Of a stretch of DNA of 60,153 nt, positions 44,926 through 52,961 are shown piece after piece. Positions within the stretch are counted from its first letter, which is position 1, and each line of letters starts with the position of its first letter. The DNA comes from an uncultured Bacilli bacterium (GTDB lineage: Bacteria; Bacillota_I; Bacilli_A; RF39; UBA660). The position numbers were made by a program, and so were the translations under genes. A model generated the notes under the pieces. The model made no database searches, was not told where the DNA came from, and was given only the letters and a program-made list of their open reading frames with translations. The DNA lies in the NCBI GenBank assembly GCA_947632345.1, contig CANROW010000003.1:1-60153 (forward strand). Direction: 5' to 3'.

Positions 44926-45397
44926 TATCCCAAACCTCCTTCAATATTTCTTTTAATTGTTTTCTAGCCCGTGCTAGACGTGTTTGAATATTTGTCTCTG
45001 ATATCTTTAATATCTGAGCTATTTCTTTAATTTTATAATCTTCATAATAATATAGATATGTAACAATACGATACTTTTTTGGTAACTCTAATACCGCTTT
45101 TAAAACATCATTACTTGGCATCTCACTCTCAATATTTTCTTCTTTTTCGGAAAGAAAACTTATTTTTTTCTTCCAACTCGATAATAATAATGTTTTACAT
45201 TCATTGATACAAACTCTAATTAACCACTTCTTTATATCTTTATTTTCTTTTTCTAAAATTTCTCCTTTATGGTACAGTTTCACAAAAACATTTTGGACAA
45301 TATCATCACTATCGGAAATGTTTTTTGTATAGGAAAATGCTAAACGATAAATATCATTTTTATAAAGATCAAATATTTCAGCGAATCTATCATTCAT
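44918..45397 (-). CDS. ECF-type RNA polymerase sigma factor
   Basis: 159 residues. Region 2 (YKNDIYRLAFSYTKNISDSD, DIVQNVFVKLYH) and region 4 (LPKKYRIVTYLYYYEDYKI, IAQILKISETNIQTRLARAR helix-turn-helix) are clear; region 1 and 3 are absent, as in sigma-70 group 4. GGAGGT before the ATG. Shares a transcript with the anti-sigma gene. Upstream, minus-strand TATAGT and a GAAAGCTTTC palindrome lie in front of the ribosome binding site; I could not identify an ECF-type autoregulatory promoter. Confidence 0.92.
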   Translation of the reverse strand: MNDRFAEIFDLYKNDIYRLAFSYTKNISDSDDIVQNVFVKLYHKGEILEKENKDIKKWLIRVCINECKTLLLSSWKKKISFLSEKEENIESEMPSNDVLKAVLELPKKYRIVTYLYYYEDYKIKEIAQILKISETNIQTRLARARKQLKEILKEVWDNE

Positions 45398-45477
45398 ATT
45401 TTACCTCCGTTGCATTTGAAAGCTTTCACTATAATAACTTACTAACGCAATAAAATATCACATTTTTTTAAATTTTT

Positions 45478-45504
45478 TAAAAAAAAGTAGATTTATATCT
45501 ACTT
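45478..45504 (-). terminator. Minus-strand terminator with no gene upstream on that strand
   Basis: AAGTAGAT-loop-ATCTACTT followed by TTTTTTTT on the minus strand. The closest minus-strand gene upstream is glyS, which already has its own terminator, so this may stop readthrough. Confidence 0.65.
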
Positions 45505-45592
45505 TAATCGATTATCTTCTATATCCATAAATAATCAGAATTATAAATTTGTATAAAATTTTTATAATTATGTGTTATAATATTATTGTCAT

Positions 45593-45667
45593 TGCCCCAT
45601 CGCCAAGTGGTAAGGCATCAGGCTCTGAACCTGACATCCGTTAGTTCGAATCTAACTGGGGCAGCCA
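45593..45667 (+). tRNA. tRNA-Gln (CUG)
   Basis: Cloverleaf: acceptor TGCCCCA/TGGGGCA, D-arm TCGCCAAGTGGTAAGGCA, anticodon loop CTCTGAA (anticodon CUG), T-arm TTAGTTCGAATCTAA, discriminator G, encoded CCA. A TATAAT sits about 15 bp upstream of the 5' end. Confidence 0.96.
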
Positions 45668-45675
45668 TTATAATA

Positions 45676-45711
45676 AGAAAAGCCTTAAGAAAAAACTTAA
45701 GACTTTTTTAT
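45676..45711. terminator. Shared terminator of tRNA-Gln and glyS
   Basis: AAGCCTTAAG and CTTAAGACTT form a stem with one mismatch; TTTTTTA follows on the plus strand and a T-rich run on the minus strand. It lies between the convergent tRNA and glyS. Confidence 0.75.
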
Positions 45712-45712
45712 A

Positions 45713-47083
45713 TTAGAAATTAATTTTAGATTTGATATAATCAACTACTTCTCCTAGAGGAAGCGTAATTTGTTCCATAGTATCACGATCGCGAACGGTA
45801 ACAGTATTTTCATTCAAAGTATTATCATCAATAGTAATCGCAAAAGGTGTTCCAACGACATCACTACGGCGATATCTCTTACCAATATTTCCTGATTCAT
45901 CATAATCACACATAAAATGCTTACTGAGCATCTCATATATTTCATTTGCTTTTTCTGAATGGTATTTCTTAATTAAAGGAAGAACCGTTACTTTGTAAGG
46001 AGCAAGGAATGGATGAAACTTCATAACTTCGCGAGTACTTCCATCTTCTAAAGTTTCTTCATGATAAGCATTGAAAAGAAGAGCTAAGCAAGTACGATCA
46101 AGTCCATATGTTGACTCAATTATATATGGTATAAACTTTTCATGTGTTTCTTCATCTAAGTATTCTTGACTAACACCACTATATTGTTGATGACGCGATA
46201 AATCGAAATTAGTTCGATTATGAGTTCCATTTATTTCACCCCAACCAAATGGAAATAGATATTCAATATCACAAGCACTTTTAGCATAATGCGCAAGCTT
46301 TTCATGATCATGAAAGCGAAGTTTTTCTTCAGGTATTCCTAAATCCATGTAAAACTTTTTACCATACTCTTTGAAGTATTCATATAATTTCATATCTTCA
46401 CCTTCTTTGCAGAAAGTCTGATATTCCATCTGTTCAAATTCAATTGTTCGAAAAGTAAAATTACCTGGAGTGATTTCATTACGAAAAGCTTTACCAATTT
46501 GCCCAATGCTAAATGGTAGTTTACATCTCATACTTCTTAAAACATTTAAAAAGTTGACATATTCACCTTGAGCATTTTCAGGTCTTAAGTAAACGATACT
46601 CTTAGCGTCTTCTACTACCCCACGATGGGTTTCAAACATCAATTTGAATTGCCGAATATCCGTAAAGTTAGACTTACCACATTTAGGGCAAGGTACTTTA
46701 TTATCACGAATATACTTCATCATCTCTTCATTAGTCATTCCATCGCCAATCGTACTATTCGTATAATCATTAATTAAGTTATCAGCACGATGTCTCGTCT
46801 TACATTCACGACAATCTAAGAGTGGATCAGCAAAACTTTCAACGTGACCACTAGCCTCCCAAACTCTCGGATGCATCAAAATATCAGCATCTAATTCGTA
46901 AGCATTCTTACGTTCTTGAATAAACCTCTTACGCCAGGCATCTTTAACATTATTTTTAAATCTACTACCAAGTGGTCCATAATCCCAAGTATTAGCTAAA
47001 CCTCCATAGATTTCACTTCCCTGGAATATAAATCCATATTGTTTACAAAAATTAACCATTTTATCCATATTCATTTCATTCAT
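45713..47083 (-). CDS. glyS: Glycyl-tRNA synthetase, dimeric alpha2 type
   Basis: 456 residues. Class II core of the single-chain dimeric type: YGFIFQGSEIYGGLANTWDY, GPLGSRFKNNVKDAWRK, a zinc-binding CRECKTRHRAD and CPKCGKSNF pair (about 96-165), motif 2 AFRNEITPG, motif 3 ESTYGLDRTCLALLF, and the C-terminal anticodon domain. This type, unlike the alpha2beta2 enzyme of many bacteria, is found in mollicutes, many Firmicutes and eukaryotes. Ribosome binding site GGAG eight bases before the ATG. Preceded by a T-box terminator/antiterminator unit. Confidence 0.97.
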   Translation of the reverse strand: MNEMNMDKMVNFCKQYGFIFQGSEIYGGLANTWDYGPLGSRFKNNVKDAWRKRFIQERKNAYELDADILMHPRVWEASGHVESFADPLLDCRECKTRHRADNLINDYTNSTIGDGMTNEEMMKYIRDNKVPCPKCGKSNFTDIRQFKLMFETHRGVVEDAKSIVYLRPENAQGEYVNFLNVLRSMRCKLPFSIGQIGKAFRNEITPGNFTFRTIEFEQMEYQTFCKEGEDMKLYEYFKEYGKKFYMDLGIPEEKLRFHDHEKLAHYAKSACDIEYLFPFGWGEINGTHNRTNFDLSRHQQYSGVSQEYLDEETHEKFIPYIIESTYGLDRTCLALLFNAYHEETLEDGSTREVMKFHPFLAPYKVTVLPLIKKYHSEKANEIYEMLSKHFMCDYDESGNIGKRYRRSDVVGTPFAITIDDNTLNENTVTVRDRDTMEQITLPLGEVVDYIKSKINF

Positions 47084-47099
47084 ATTTTCATCTCCCTAT

Positions 47100-47205
47100 A
47101 AAAAAACTTCTAGAATGTATAAGGACGGTTGCCCGCGGTTCCACCTTATTTATTCCAGAAGAATCTCTCTTAATGCATAGCTGTTAGGTTTCCACCCCGT
47201 CATCG
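47100..47205 (-). promoter_or_regulatory. T-box leader of glyS, apparently abbreviated
   Basis: Minus strand. T-box TGGAACC (47137-47143) in AAGG-TGGAACC-GCGGGCAACCGT-CCTT. The competing terminator pairs CTTCTGGAATAAATAAGG with CCTTATACATTCTAGAAG followed by seven T. The 5' part has GCGATGACGGGG and AGAGAG (47165-47170) as in normal stem I. However, only 21 nt separate AGAGAG from the T-box, so the specifier side of stem I is not seen. A possible promoter (TTTACA, TATAAA) lies at about 47215-47245. Confidence 0.75.
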
Positions 47206-47253
47206 CTTCAACGTAATTAATTTTATAATACTTTTTTTATTTTGTAAAGATTT

Positions 47254-47745
47254 TTATCCAATCCTATCTCCATTACTATCATAATAGACAATTTTAGTAC
47301 GGCCATCAATTGGTTTACGATTTATGGTCTTGTTTTTAGTAAAATAAATATCATTTTCAGAAAGATCTTTTTCGAGAGTGACATCGACACAATTTCCCTT
47401 ATCATCAAGACTCGTCCAGTAATATTTATAGTCATTATTTTCGTCAATGACGACTGCCACATAGGCATCAACCCATTTGCCATAAGGACTACTTTGACGA
47501 TCACGTTCCAATTTTAAATTACTATAATGAATATAATATGTAACATTTGGATCACGCATTACAAATTTTCCTTGTGTAATTCCGTTTGCAGCAGCAGCGA
47601 TATACTCTTTAGCTGTCGATATATAGAGTTCTCTCTTACTCTTTTCTGTATATTTTGATACAGAAACAACCGCTATTGATATAACTAATCCCAATATTAC
47701 TGTAGCTGCTAATAATTCAACTAAAGTAAAGCCTTTCTTGTTCAT
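47254..47745 (-). CDS. Type IV prepilin-like protein
   Basis: 163 residues. MNKKGFTLVELLAATVILGL is a classic class III leader: cleavage after Gly5, N-methylated Phe, Glu at mature position 5, and a hydrophobic stalk. The globular part contains a D-region without conserved cysteine pair (one Cys near residue 130) and ends in KIVYYDSNGDRIG. Pseudopilins of this kind serve DNA uptake or secretion in Gram-positives; no comG operon or prepilin peptidase is in the window. GGAGG before the ATG. Confidence 0.88.
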   Translation of the reverse strand: MNKKGFTLVELLAATVILGLVISIAVVSVSKYTEKSKRELYISTAKEYIAAAANGITQGKFVMRDPNVTYYIHYSNLKLERDRQSSPYGKWVDAYVAVVIDENNDYKYYWTSLDDKGNCVDVTLEKDLSENDIYFTKNKTINRKPIDGRTKIVYYDSNGDRIG

Positions 47746-47785
47746 TTAATTGCCTCCAATTCTATTATGATTATAATAAAATGCC

Positions 47786-47837
47786 ACAAAAAAAGCAACT
47801 ATCCATAAACAACTTAATGTTTATTGACAGTCACTTT
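47786..47837 (-). terminator. Terminator after the 108-residue protein gene
   Basis: Minus strand: AAGTGACTGTCaATAAAC pairs imperfectly with GTTTATggaTAGTTGCTT, followed by seven T. Confidence 0.6.
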
Positions 47838-47845
47838 TAAATTAG

Positions 47846-48172
47846 CTATTTAACTTTTTCTTTAGGTGTTTCTTTTTCCTTATCAGATTTATGCATTTTC
47901 TTCCATAGTATATAACCTAATCCTACAGCGACACCACCAATAGCTTCATAAGGTAAAGCCGTCAAACTTATTAATTTATATTGTGGACGAATAGCAATAG
48001 GTATTAAGTAAGCTGCCGAGTAAGCAGCACCTAAACAACATGCACCAAAAGCCACTTTATTAAATGTAACCTTACCACGAATAGTATTAAATGTACACCA
48101 AGGACTATCTAAGTAATCATTGTAACTAGTATCTTTTTTTAAATATTCATCAAATTCTTTACTATAAGCCAT
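47846..48172 (-). CDS. Small membrane protein, paired unknown 2
   Basis: 108 residues. Polar N-terminus, then GKVTFNKVAFGACCLGAAYSAAY, a hydrophobic hairpin (about 38-58 and 72-90) and a Lys-rich tail (DKEKETPKEKVK). The motif (G-K-V/I-x-F-N-K-x-x-F near the first helix) recurs in the gene just upstream, suggesting related proteins. GGGGG ribosome binding site. Not recognised. Confidence 0.65.
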   Translation of the reverse strand: MAYSKEFDEYLKKDTSYNDYLDSPWCTFNTIRGKVTFNKVAFGACCLGAAYSAAYLIPIAIRPQYKLISLTALPYEAIGGVAVGLGYILWKKMHKSDKEKETPKEKVK

Positions 48173-48203
48173 TATAATAACCCCCTTTTATATAATAACC
48201 TTA

Positions 48204-48611
48204 TTATCTTACTTTTCTAGTTTCAGCTTCAGCTAAAACGTCATCGGCAAGTTGTCTATAAAACTGTGTATCTGCTTCATCTCTAAGAAGAATTTTACTT
48301 TTAGCAGCATTATTTCTTTCTTCTGCTTCTTCTAATCTAGTTTTTTCTTTATCTTCAAGTTTATTAAATGCAAGTCCAGTAGCAGTTGCTGCACCACCTA
48401 AAACTGTAGTTACGATAGGAGTAGCTAATAATCCAACTACTACCATACCAGCAATACCAACACCAGTAGCAACTAAACCAACACCAGCACAAACCTTAAA
48501 GAATGTTTTATTAAAACGAATTTTTCCATAACCAGATTGAATAGTTTCTAAATTATCATCAATTCTTTGTAAAGCTTCTTCTTTTGTTACCTTATTTTCA
48601 TTGTTTTCCAT
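48204..48611 (-). CDS. Small membrane protein, paired unknown 1
   Basis: 135 residues. Acidic N-terminus, YGKIRFNKTFFKVCAG, then two Gly/Val/Ala-rich transmembrane helices (about 42-90) joined by a short loop, and a charged helical C-terminus (NKLEDKEKTRLEEAEERN). It shares the FNK motif with the downstream gene and lies 31 bp away, so the pair is probably one transcript. GGGGGG ribosome binding site. Function unknown. Confidence 0.68.
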   Translation of the reverse strand: MENNENKVTKEEALQRIDDNLETIQSGYGKIRFNKTFFKVCAGVGLVATGVGIAGMVVVGLLATPIVTTVLGGAATATGLAFNKLEDKEKTRLEEAEERNNAAKSKILLRDEADTQFYRQLADDVLAEAETRKVR

Positions 48612-48834
48612 ATTATTATCCCCCTAATCCAAATGTGCCATTATTATAACACAATATATTTAAAATGTCAAATACTTTAATGTCCAATCATTTTTACATA
48701 TAGATGATTGTAGTCGGTATGTTTTTCATAGTCTCTCATCTAAATGTGTACACATGATATCATAGAATCAACAAAAAGTCAACAAATATCGTTTTATATT
48801 AACAAAACTGTCATATCAATCCACAAAGTACAAT

Positions 48835-48859
48835 ATAAAAAGAGTAATTTTAATTACCC
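48835..48859 (-). terminator. Terminator after the FtsX-like gene
   Basis: Minus strand GGGTAATTAAAATTACTC followed by TTTTTATA; overlaps the stop codon. Confidence 0.65.
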
Positions 48860-49566
48860 TCACATACATCATAAATAATAAATATAAACGTAATAGTAAG
48901 CAAGATAACGTCTGCAAGGATAATTGCATCGATTCTAGATGAAAATTCTTCCAACTTAACTAAACTATTACTAGGACCAACATATATTTCATAATCATGA
49001 TTAACTAAAAGATCAAGATTATTGTTAAGTTCTTTTAAATTATCCACTTCAAACAAATAATGATATGGATATTTTGAATTAAAGTTTCTTTGTCTAATAA
49101 TATTTCTTGTTTTTTCATTAATATATAAATTATTATCAGTTATGAATCCATCACTATGATATATACCTACCACTTTAAAATAATATGTTTCATCATCAAT
49201 TTTTATGAAAATATTACGATTTAATAATGTTTTATATTTTGAAGATACTAATACTTCAAAATCATTTCGCACATCTCTACCCATTACTATCTCATATTGA
49301 CTAAAAGGATCATATTTAACATTATATTTTTCAGTAATGTTATCTATAATAATATCATCATATAACAAATAATAATTGATATCCAAATTATAATCTCTAG
49401 AAATTGGATCTGAAGATTCAACGTTTATGAAAAAAGAAGAGGACTTATTTTCCATCACGTAACCATACATATAGTTTAAAATAATAAGTCCTACAATACA
49501 TATTAGAACAATTAACTTATCTAACTTCTTTAGATAAGTTATAAATATTACCAAGAGCCTGTCCAC
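48850..49566 (-). CDS. FtsX/MacB-like membrane protein, single extracellular domain
   Basis: 238 residues. Transmembrane helix near the N-terminus (about 17-37), an extracellular domain (about 45-205) with FEVLVSSKYKTLLNRNIFIK and YYFKVVGIYHSDGFITDN resembling the periplasmic core of MacB/FtsX permeases, and a C-terminal helix (ADVILLTITFIFIIYDV). A full permease would have three more helices, so this is a cut-down or truncated form. Start at GTG 49566 is inside the 3' end of the preceding gene (19-bp overlap), with no clear ribosome binding site. Confidence 0.6.
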   Translation of the reverse strand: MDRLLVIFITYLKKLDKLIVLICIVGLIILNYMYGYVMENKSSSFFINVESSDPISRDYNLDINYYLLYDDIIIDNITEKYNVKYDPFSQYEIVMGRDVRNDFEVLVSSKYKTLLNRNIFIKIDDETYYFKVVGIYHSDGFITDNNLYINEKTRNIIRQRNFNSKYPYHYLFEVDNLKELNNNLDLLVNHDYEIYVGPSNSLVKLEEFSSRIDAIILADVILLTITFIFIIYDVCEGN

Positions 49567-50396
49567 TTGGCTACAGCAGCATCGATTGAATCATAATAAG
49601 AGCTTACCTCATCTCTAATTACTATACCACCGGCATAAACCATAAATCCTCTTACCATACCTGCCGTAACTTCTTTAATTGCATGAGCATAATCGCCATA
49701 GACATAGAACTCTGTCAAAGTTCCACTATAGTCTTTAATTAAATCATAGTAGAAAGTTGATTCTAAAGACGTAGGCTTAACATCTTTGCCTGGCAACTGA
49801 AAACTGACACCGGCTCCCGTTGGTGAATAAGAGTCATTACTAATTTTAGTGCTGGTCTCACAATATACCGTTATACAATAAGTTTGACTGAAATGTAGAT
49901 CGCCATAGACATATACAACTGGATCAAATCCTATTCCAATAGCATCAAAACTTCTAACCGCTGGAAATTGTCGCCATACTAAATTTACTTTAGCGCGATA
50001 ACGATCACCAGACTTTGATATAGTTGTTGTCATTTTCTTATAAGCTGTTCCAATATAACCATCATATGACAACAATTGTACTGGTCTATTATATTCGTCT
50101 TCACTAATCTGCATGTCATTACTACTCATAATTTTTCCTGTTGCATCATATCTAGTAACGTTGACATAATAATTAGTAGTTGATGATTCAAGTTTACTCT
50201 TGATATCTTTATTATAGTTAAAATCATCTTCTAACATATAGTAAATCTCATTTTCTGTAAACCCCAGTCCCACAAGATTATTATATTCCTCCTCGCTCAT
50301 CTCAATACCATAGTAATTAACATATTTTTCATTAGCAAGAGCAACACATGGTATTAATATTATTAATGATAGCAACATTGTTATTTTCTTTTTCAT
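49548..50396 (-). CDS. Secreted protein of unknown function
   Basis: 282 residues. Signal peptide MKKKITMLLSLIILIPCVAL with a likely cleavage near ALA-NE. The mature N-terminus VNYYGIEMSEEEYNNLVGLG, with FTENEIYYM, is a motif I associate with secreted Firmicutes proteins of unknown role. The C-terminal two thirds are beta-rich (KVNLVWRQFPAVRSFDAIGI, YGDYAHAIKEV). It contains two Cys close together (TYCITVYCET). AAGGAG before the ATG. It overlaps the FtsX-like gene and follows the Xre gene, so the three form a local unit. Confidence 0.72.
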   Translation of the reverse strand: MKKKITMLLSLIILIPCVALANEKYVNYYGIEMSEEEYNNLVGLGFTENEIYYMLEDDFNYNKDIKSKLESSTTNYYVNVTRYDATGKIMSSNDMQISEDEYNRPVQLLSYDGYIGTAYKKMTTTISKSGDRYRAKVNLVWRQFPAVRSFDAIGIGFDPVVYVYGDLHFSQTYCITVYCETSTKISNDSYSPTGAGVSFQLPGKDVKPTSLESTFYYDLIKDYSGTLTEFYVYGDYAHAIKEVTAGMVRGFMVYAGGIVIRDEVSSYYDSIDAAVAKWTGSW

Positions 50397-50481
50397 TTCT
50401 TTTACTCCTTTCGCTTTTCATCATAAAAAGTTTATTAAAATTTAGCCACAACCAGGCATTCGAATTTGGTCGAATTTTATT

Positions 50482-51207
50482 CTACCATATTTTTTTTATT
50501 GAAAAATAAATGTCCATATGCTTAACTACATCTTCGCCTTCAAGATATTTTATTCTTATCCACAAATCGCTTGTTTTTTTCTCTTCACTATATGTCCATT
50601 GGCTATTTACAGTAACAAAAATGGATATATTACGCATATAATCCTGAAGAGTTATCGGTAATTGTTCCGTATTATTTTCAATTGAATCAAGCTCCTCTTT
50701 TTGATAAACTATCCTATCTTTAAAATACAAATCATAACCTATGTAATGAGCACGCGATCCATCATCTTTTCGTAACGCTATATTATTAACTGAAAGATAA
50801 TTAGTTTTATTAATTGATATAAACTTTCCATCCACCGTGAATCTCTCATCACTACTCTTGATATCATAAACATGTACTGTATCATAGTTTTTTATAAAAT
50901 ATACTCCAAATACTAATGATAAAATCAACAATACAATAGAAAGAATAGATAAAGAAATTATTGCAATATTTTTCTTTTTAGATATAGGTATTTTTTCTTT
51001 ATCTTTACCCTCTAATAATTCCGAAACTTCAATGTTTAACATTTCGCATAAACCAGAAAATAAAGAAACATCTGGTAATGCCACTCCACATTCCCATTTA
51101 GATACAGCTTTACTTGATACACCAAGTTTATCTCCTAAATCAGCTTGTGTCATACCAAGAGCTTTTCTCTTTGATTGAATGTATTCCCCTATCTTATTAT
51201 AATCCAT
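50482..51207 (-). CDS. Xre-family regulator with transmembrane helix
   Basis: 241 residues from ATG 51207 (GAGGAG upstream; an earlier TTG is unlikely). N-terminal helix-turn-helix (IGEYIQSKRKALGMTQADLG, VSSKAVSKWECGVALPDVSL, about 5-60), a linker, one transmembrane helix (about 85-108), then a C-terminal beta-rich domain outside. This arrangement suggests a membrane-tethered sensor that also binds DNA. Likely controls the secreted protein/FtsX-like pair 86 bp downstream. Confidence 0.85.
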   Translation of the reverse strand: MDYNKIGEYIQSKRKALGMTQADLGDKLGVSSKAVSKWECGVALPDVSLFSGLCEMLNIEVSELLEGKDKEKIPISKKKNIAIISLSILSIVLLILSLVFGVYFIKNYDTVHVYDIKSSDERFTVDGKFISINKTNYLSVNNIALRKDDGSRAHYIGYDLYFKDRIVYQKEELDSIENNTEQLPITLQDYMRNISIFVTVNSQWTYSEEKKTSDLWIRIKYLEGEDVVKHMDIYFSIKKIW

Positions 51208-51303
51208 ACTTCCTAAACTCCTCGCCAACATTCTAACACAAAACGGAAATTTGATTTATCGTAATAATAAAGATAAAAAAAAGAATGTTTTTGCATTCCT
51301 CTG

Positions 51304-51702
51304 TTACAATTTTTTAATTTTTTGATTACTTTTTTCTTCATTTTTATTATGTAATTCATCTTCTTTAAAAGCCATGAATCTAAATAATTTATCGGAATAT
51401 TTATACTCGTGCATACCAAAATGTTTTGGATCAACCGCAACTATTACATATTCATCAAAAGTTGCATCATCATATTTTAAAGCAATGTTTTGCCCCAAAA
51501 TTAATGCTGTAGAATAATTATTTAAATTAGGAACTTTCTCATATAATTTTTTTAATTTAATAATAAAATTAATCTTTGATTTTGGAGAAACATCCCACGA
51601 TTTAGAATTGATAACAAAGTCTCTCTCTTTATCACTAAATTCATCTACATATCGTAAATCTTCTTCTCTTTCTACTAAATCTTTTAAAACAATTTTTGCC
51701 AT
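51304..51702 (-). CDS. Small hypothetical protein
   Basis: 132 residues from ATG 51702 (GGAGGT four bases upstream; an earlier ATG 36 bases upstream lacks a site). Charged, soluble, with IVLKDLVEREEDLRYVDEFS, ALILGQNIALKYDDATFDEY and a Lys/Asn-rich C-terminus. Not recognised. Monocistronic, divergent in time from neighbours only by short gaps. Confidence 0.65.
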   Translation of the reverse strand: MAKIVLKDLVEREEDLRYVDEFSDKERDFVINSKSWDVSPKSKINFIIKLKKLYEKVPNLNNYSTALILGQNIALKYDDATFDEYVIVAVDPKHFGMHEYKYSDKLFRFMAFKEDELHNKNEEKSNQKIKKL

Positions 51703-51800
51703 ATATACCTCCATTAAGTAAATATATTGTAACATCATATTTTTCTTTTTAAATATGATAAATTAAAATAGCTCTATAACTAAAAGTTATAAATTATTAT

Positions 51801-52889
51801 CTATTTACAGTGTTTAGAGATATTTAAAATTATGCCCATACTACATAGAGTTATTAAAAGGCTTGATCCTCCATAAGATAAAAAAGGTAAAGTTACTCCA
51901 GTTACTGGGATTAATCCCACTACTACCATTAGATTCATGACAGCTTGAATTAAAATTTGAAATGTCATTCCAAAAGTTAAATACTTACAAAATAAATTTT
52001 TACTATTCAAAGCTATCTTTATGCCACAGTATAAAATGAAGATAAAAAATAGGCTGACAATCAATATTCCCATTATTCCTAATTCTTCACTGATGATTGA
52101 AAATATAAAATCAGTTTGGGGTTCAGGTAAATAAAAATGTTTTTGACGTGATTTGAGAAAGCCCAATCCAAAAATTCCACCGGGACCAATAGCATAAAGA
52201 GATTGAATAATTTGAAAACCCGTCCCTAGAGGATCGCTCCAAGGATTAATAAAAGAAATAATGCGATCCATTCGATATGGCGCTATTAAAATTAGAATGA
52301 CTATACCTATGACGCCAATAAAACCAGATAAAAAGAAAAACTTCATATTAGCGCCAGCAATAAATAAAAGTGATAATATACTCACAACAATAATCATTCC
52401 TGTTCCAAAATCAGGTTGCATCATTATTAATAAAAAAACTAATCCTAATAACAATAACACCGGCAGTATTCCTTTGAAAAAACTTTTTATATTCTTGCCA
52501 CTATTACTTAAATATTTACTTGTCAAAATAATTAACGCCAATTTCATAAACTCACTTGGTTGAATTCCCAAGGAACCAATACCAAACCAACTTCTACTCC
52601 CATTTCGAATCGTCCCTATTCCAGGAATTAAAACAAGGATTAAAAGGATTAAACAAAAAATAAAGAAATGAGTTGCATACTTATAATATATCCTATAATC
52701 AATTTTACTTATAACAATCATTAGAACAATTCCAATAATTAGAAATATGCTCTGTAATTTTACATATCTAAAGGCATCATTAAATTTGTAATCAGCCCAT
52801 ATATAAGAAGAAGAATAAATCATAATAATTCCAAATATACAAAAAAGTACTACAGCAGCAAAGAGATATTTATCAATATGTTTATTCAT
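51801..52889 (-). CDS. ftsW: FtsW/RodA-type peptidoglycan glycosyltransferase
   Basis: 362 residues, about ten transmembrane helices. SEDS-family motifs: NGSRSWFGIGSLGIQPSEFM, MMQPDFGTGMIIV, PYRMDRIISFINPWSDPLGT, FIFSIISEELGIMG and LPFLSYGGSSLL. SEDS proteins polymerise lipid II. Division-specific assignment (FtsW) over RodA is by proximity to mraY; no cognate class B PBP is adjacent. AAGGTGG ribosome binding site. A small gap with a terminator separates it from mraY. Confidence 0.93.
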   Translation of the reverse strand: MNKHIDKYLFAAVVLFCIFGIIMIYSSSYIWADYKFNDAFRYVKLQSIFLIIGIVLMIVISKIDYRIYYKYATHFFIFCLILLILVLIPGIGTIRNGSRSWFGIGSLGIQPSEFMKLALIILTSKYLSNSGKNIKSFFKGILPVLLLLGLVFLLIMMQPDFGTGMIIVVSILSLLFIAGANMKFFFLSGFIGVIGIVILILIAPYRMDRIISFINPWSDPLGTGFQIIQSLYAIGPGGIFGLGFLKSRQKHFYLPEPQTDFIFSIISEELGIMGILIVSLFFIFILYCGIKIALNSKNLFCKYLTFGMTFQILIQAVMNLMVVVGLIPVTGVTLPFLSYGGSSLLITLCSMGIILNISKHCK

Positions 52890-52937
52890 TAAACCACCTT
52901 GCTATATTTTATAGAAGATAGTTCGAGAATATGCCAA

Positions 52938-52961
52938 GAAAAAAATAGACAAAGTCTATTT
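52938..52961 (-). terminator. Terminator after mraY
   Basis: Minus strand AATAGAC-loop-GTCTATTTTTTT; ftsW downstream would need its own promoter or readthrough. Confidence 0.8.
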
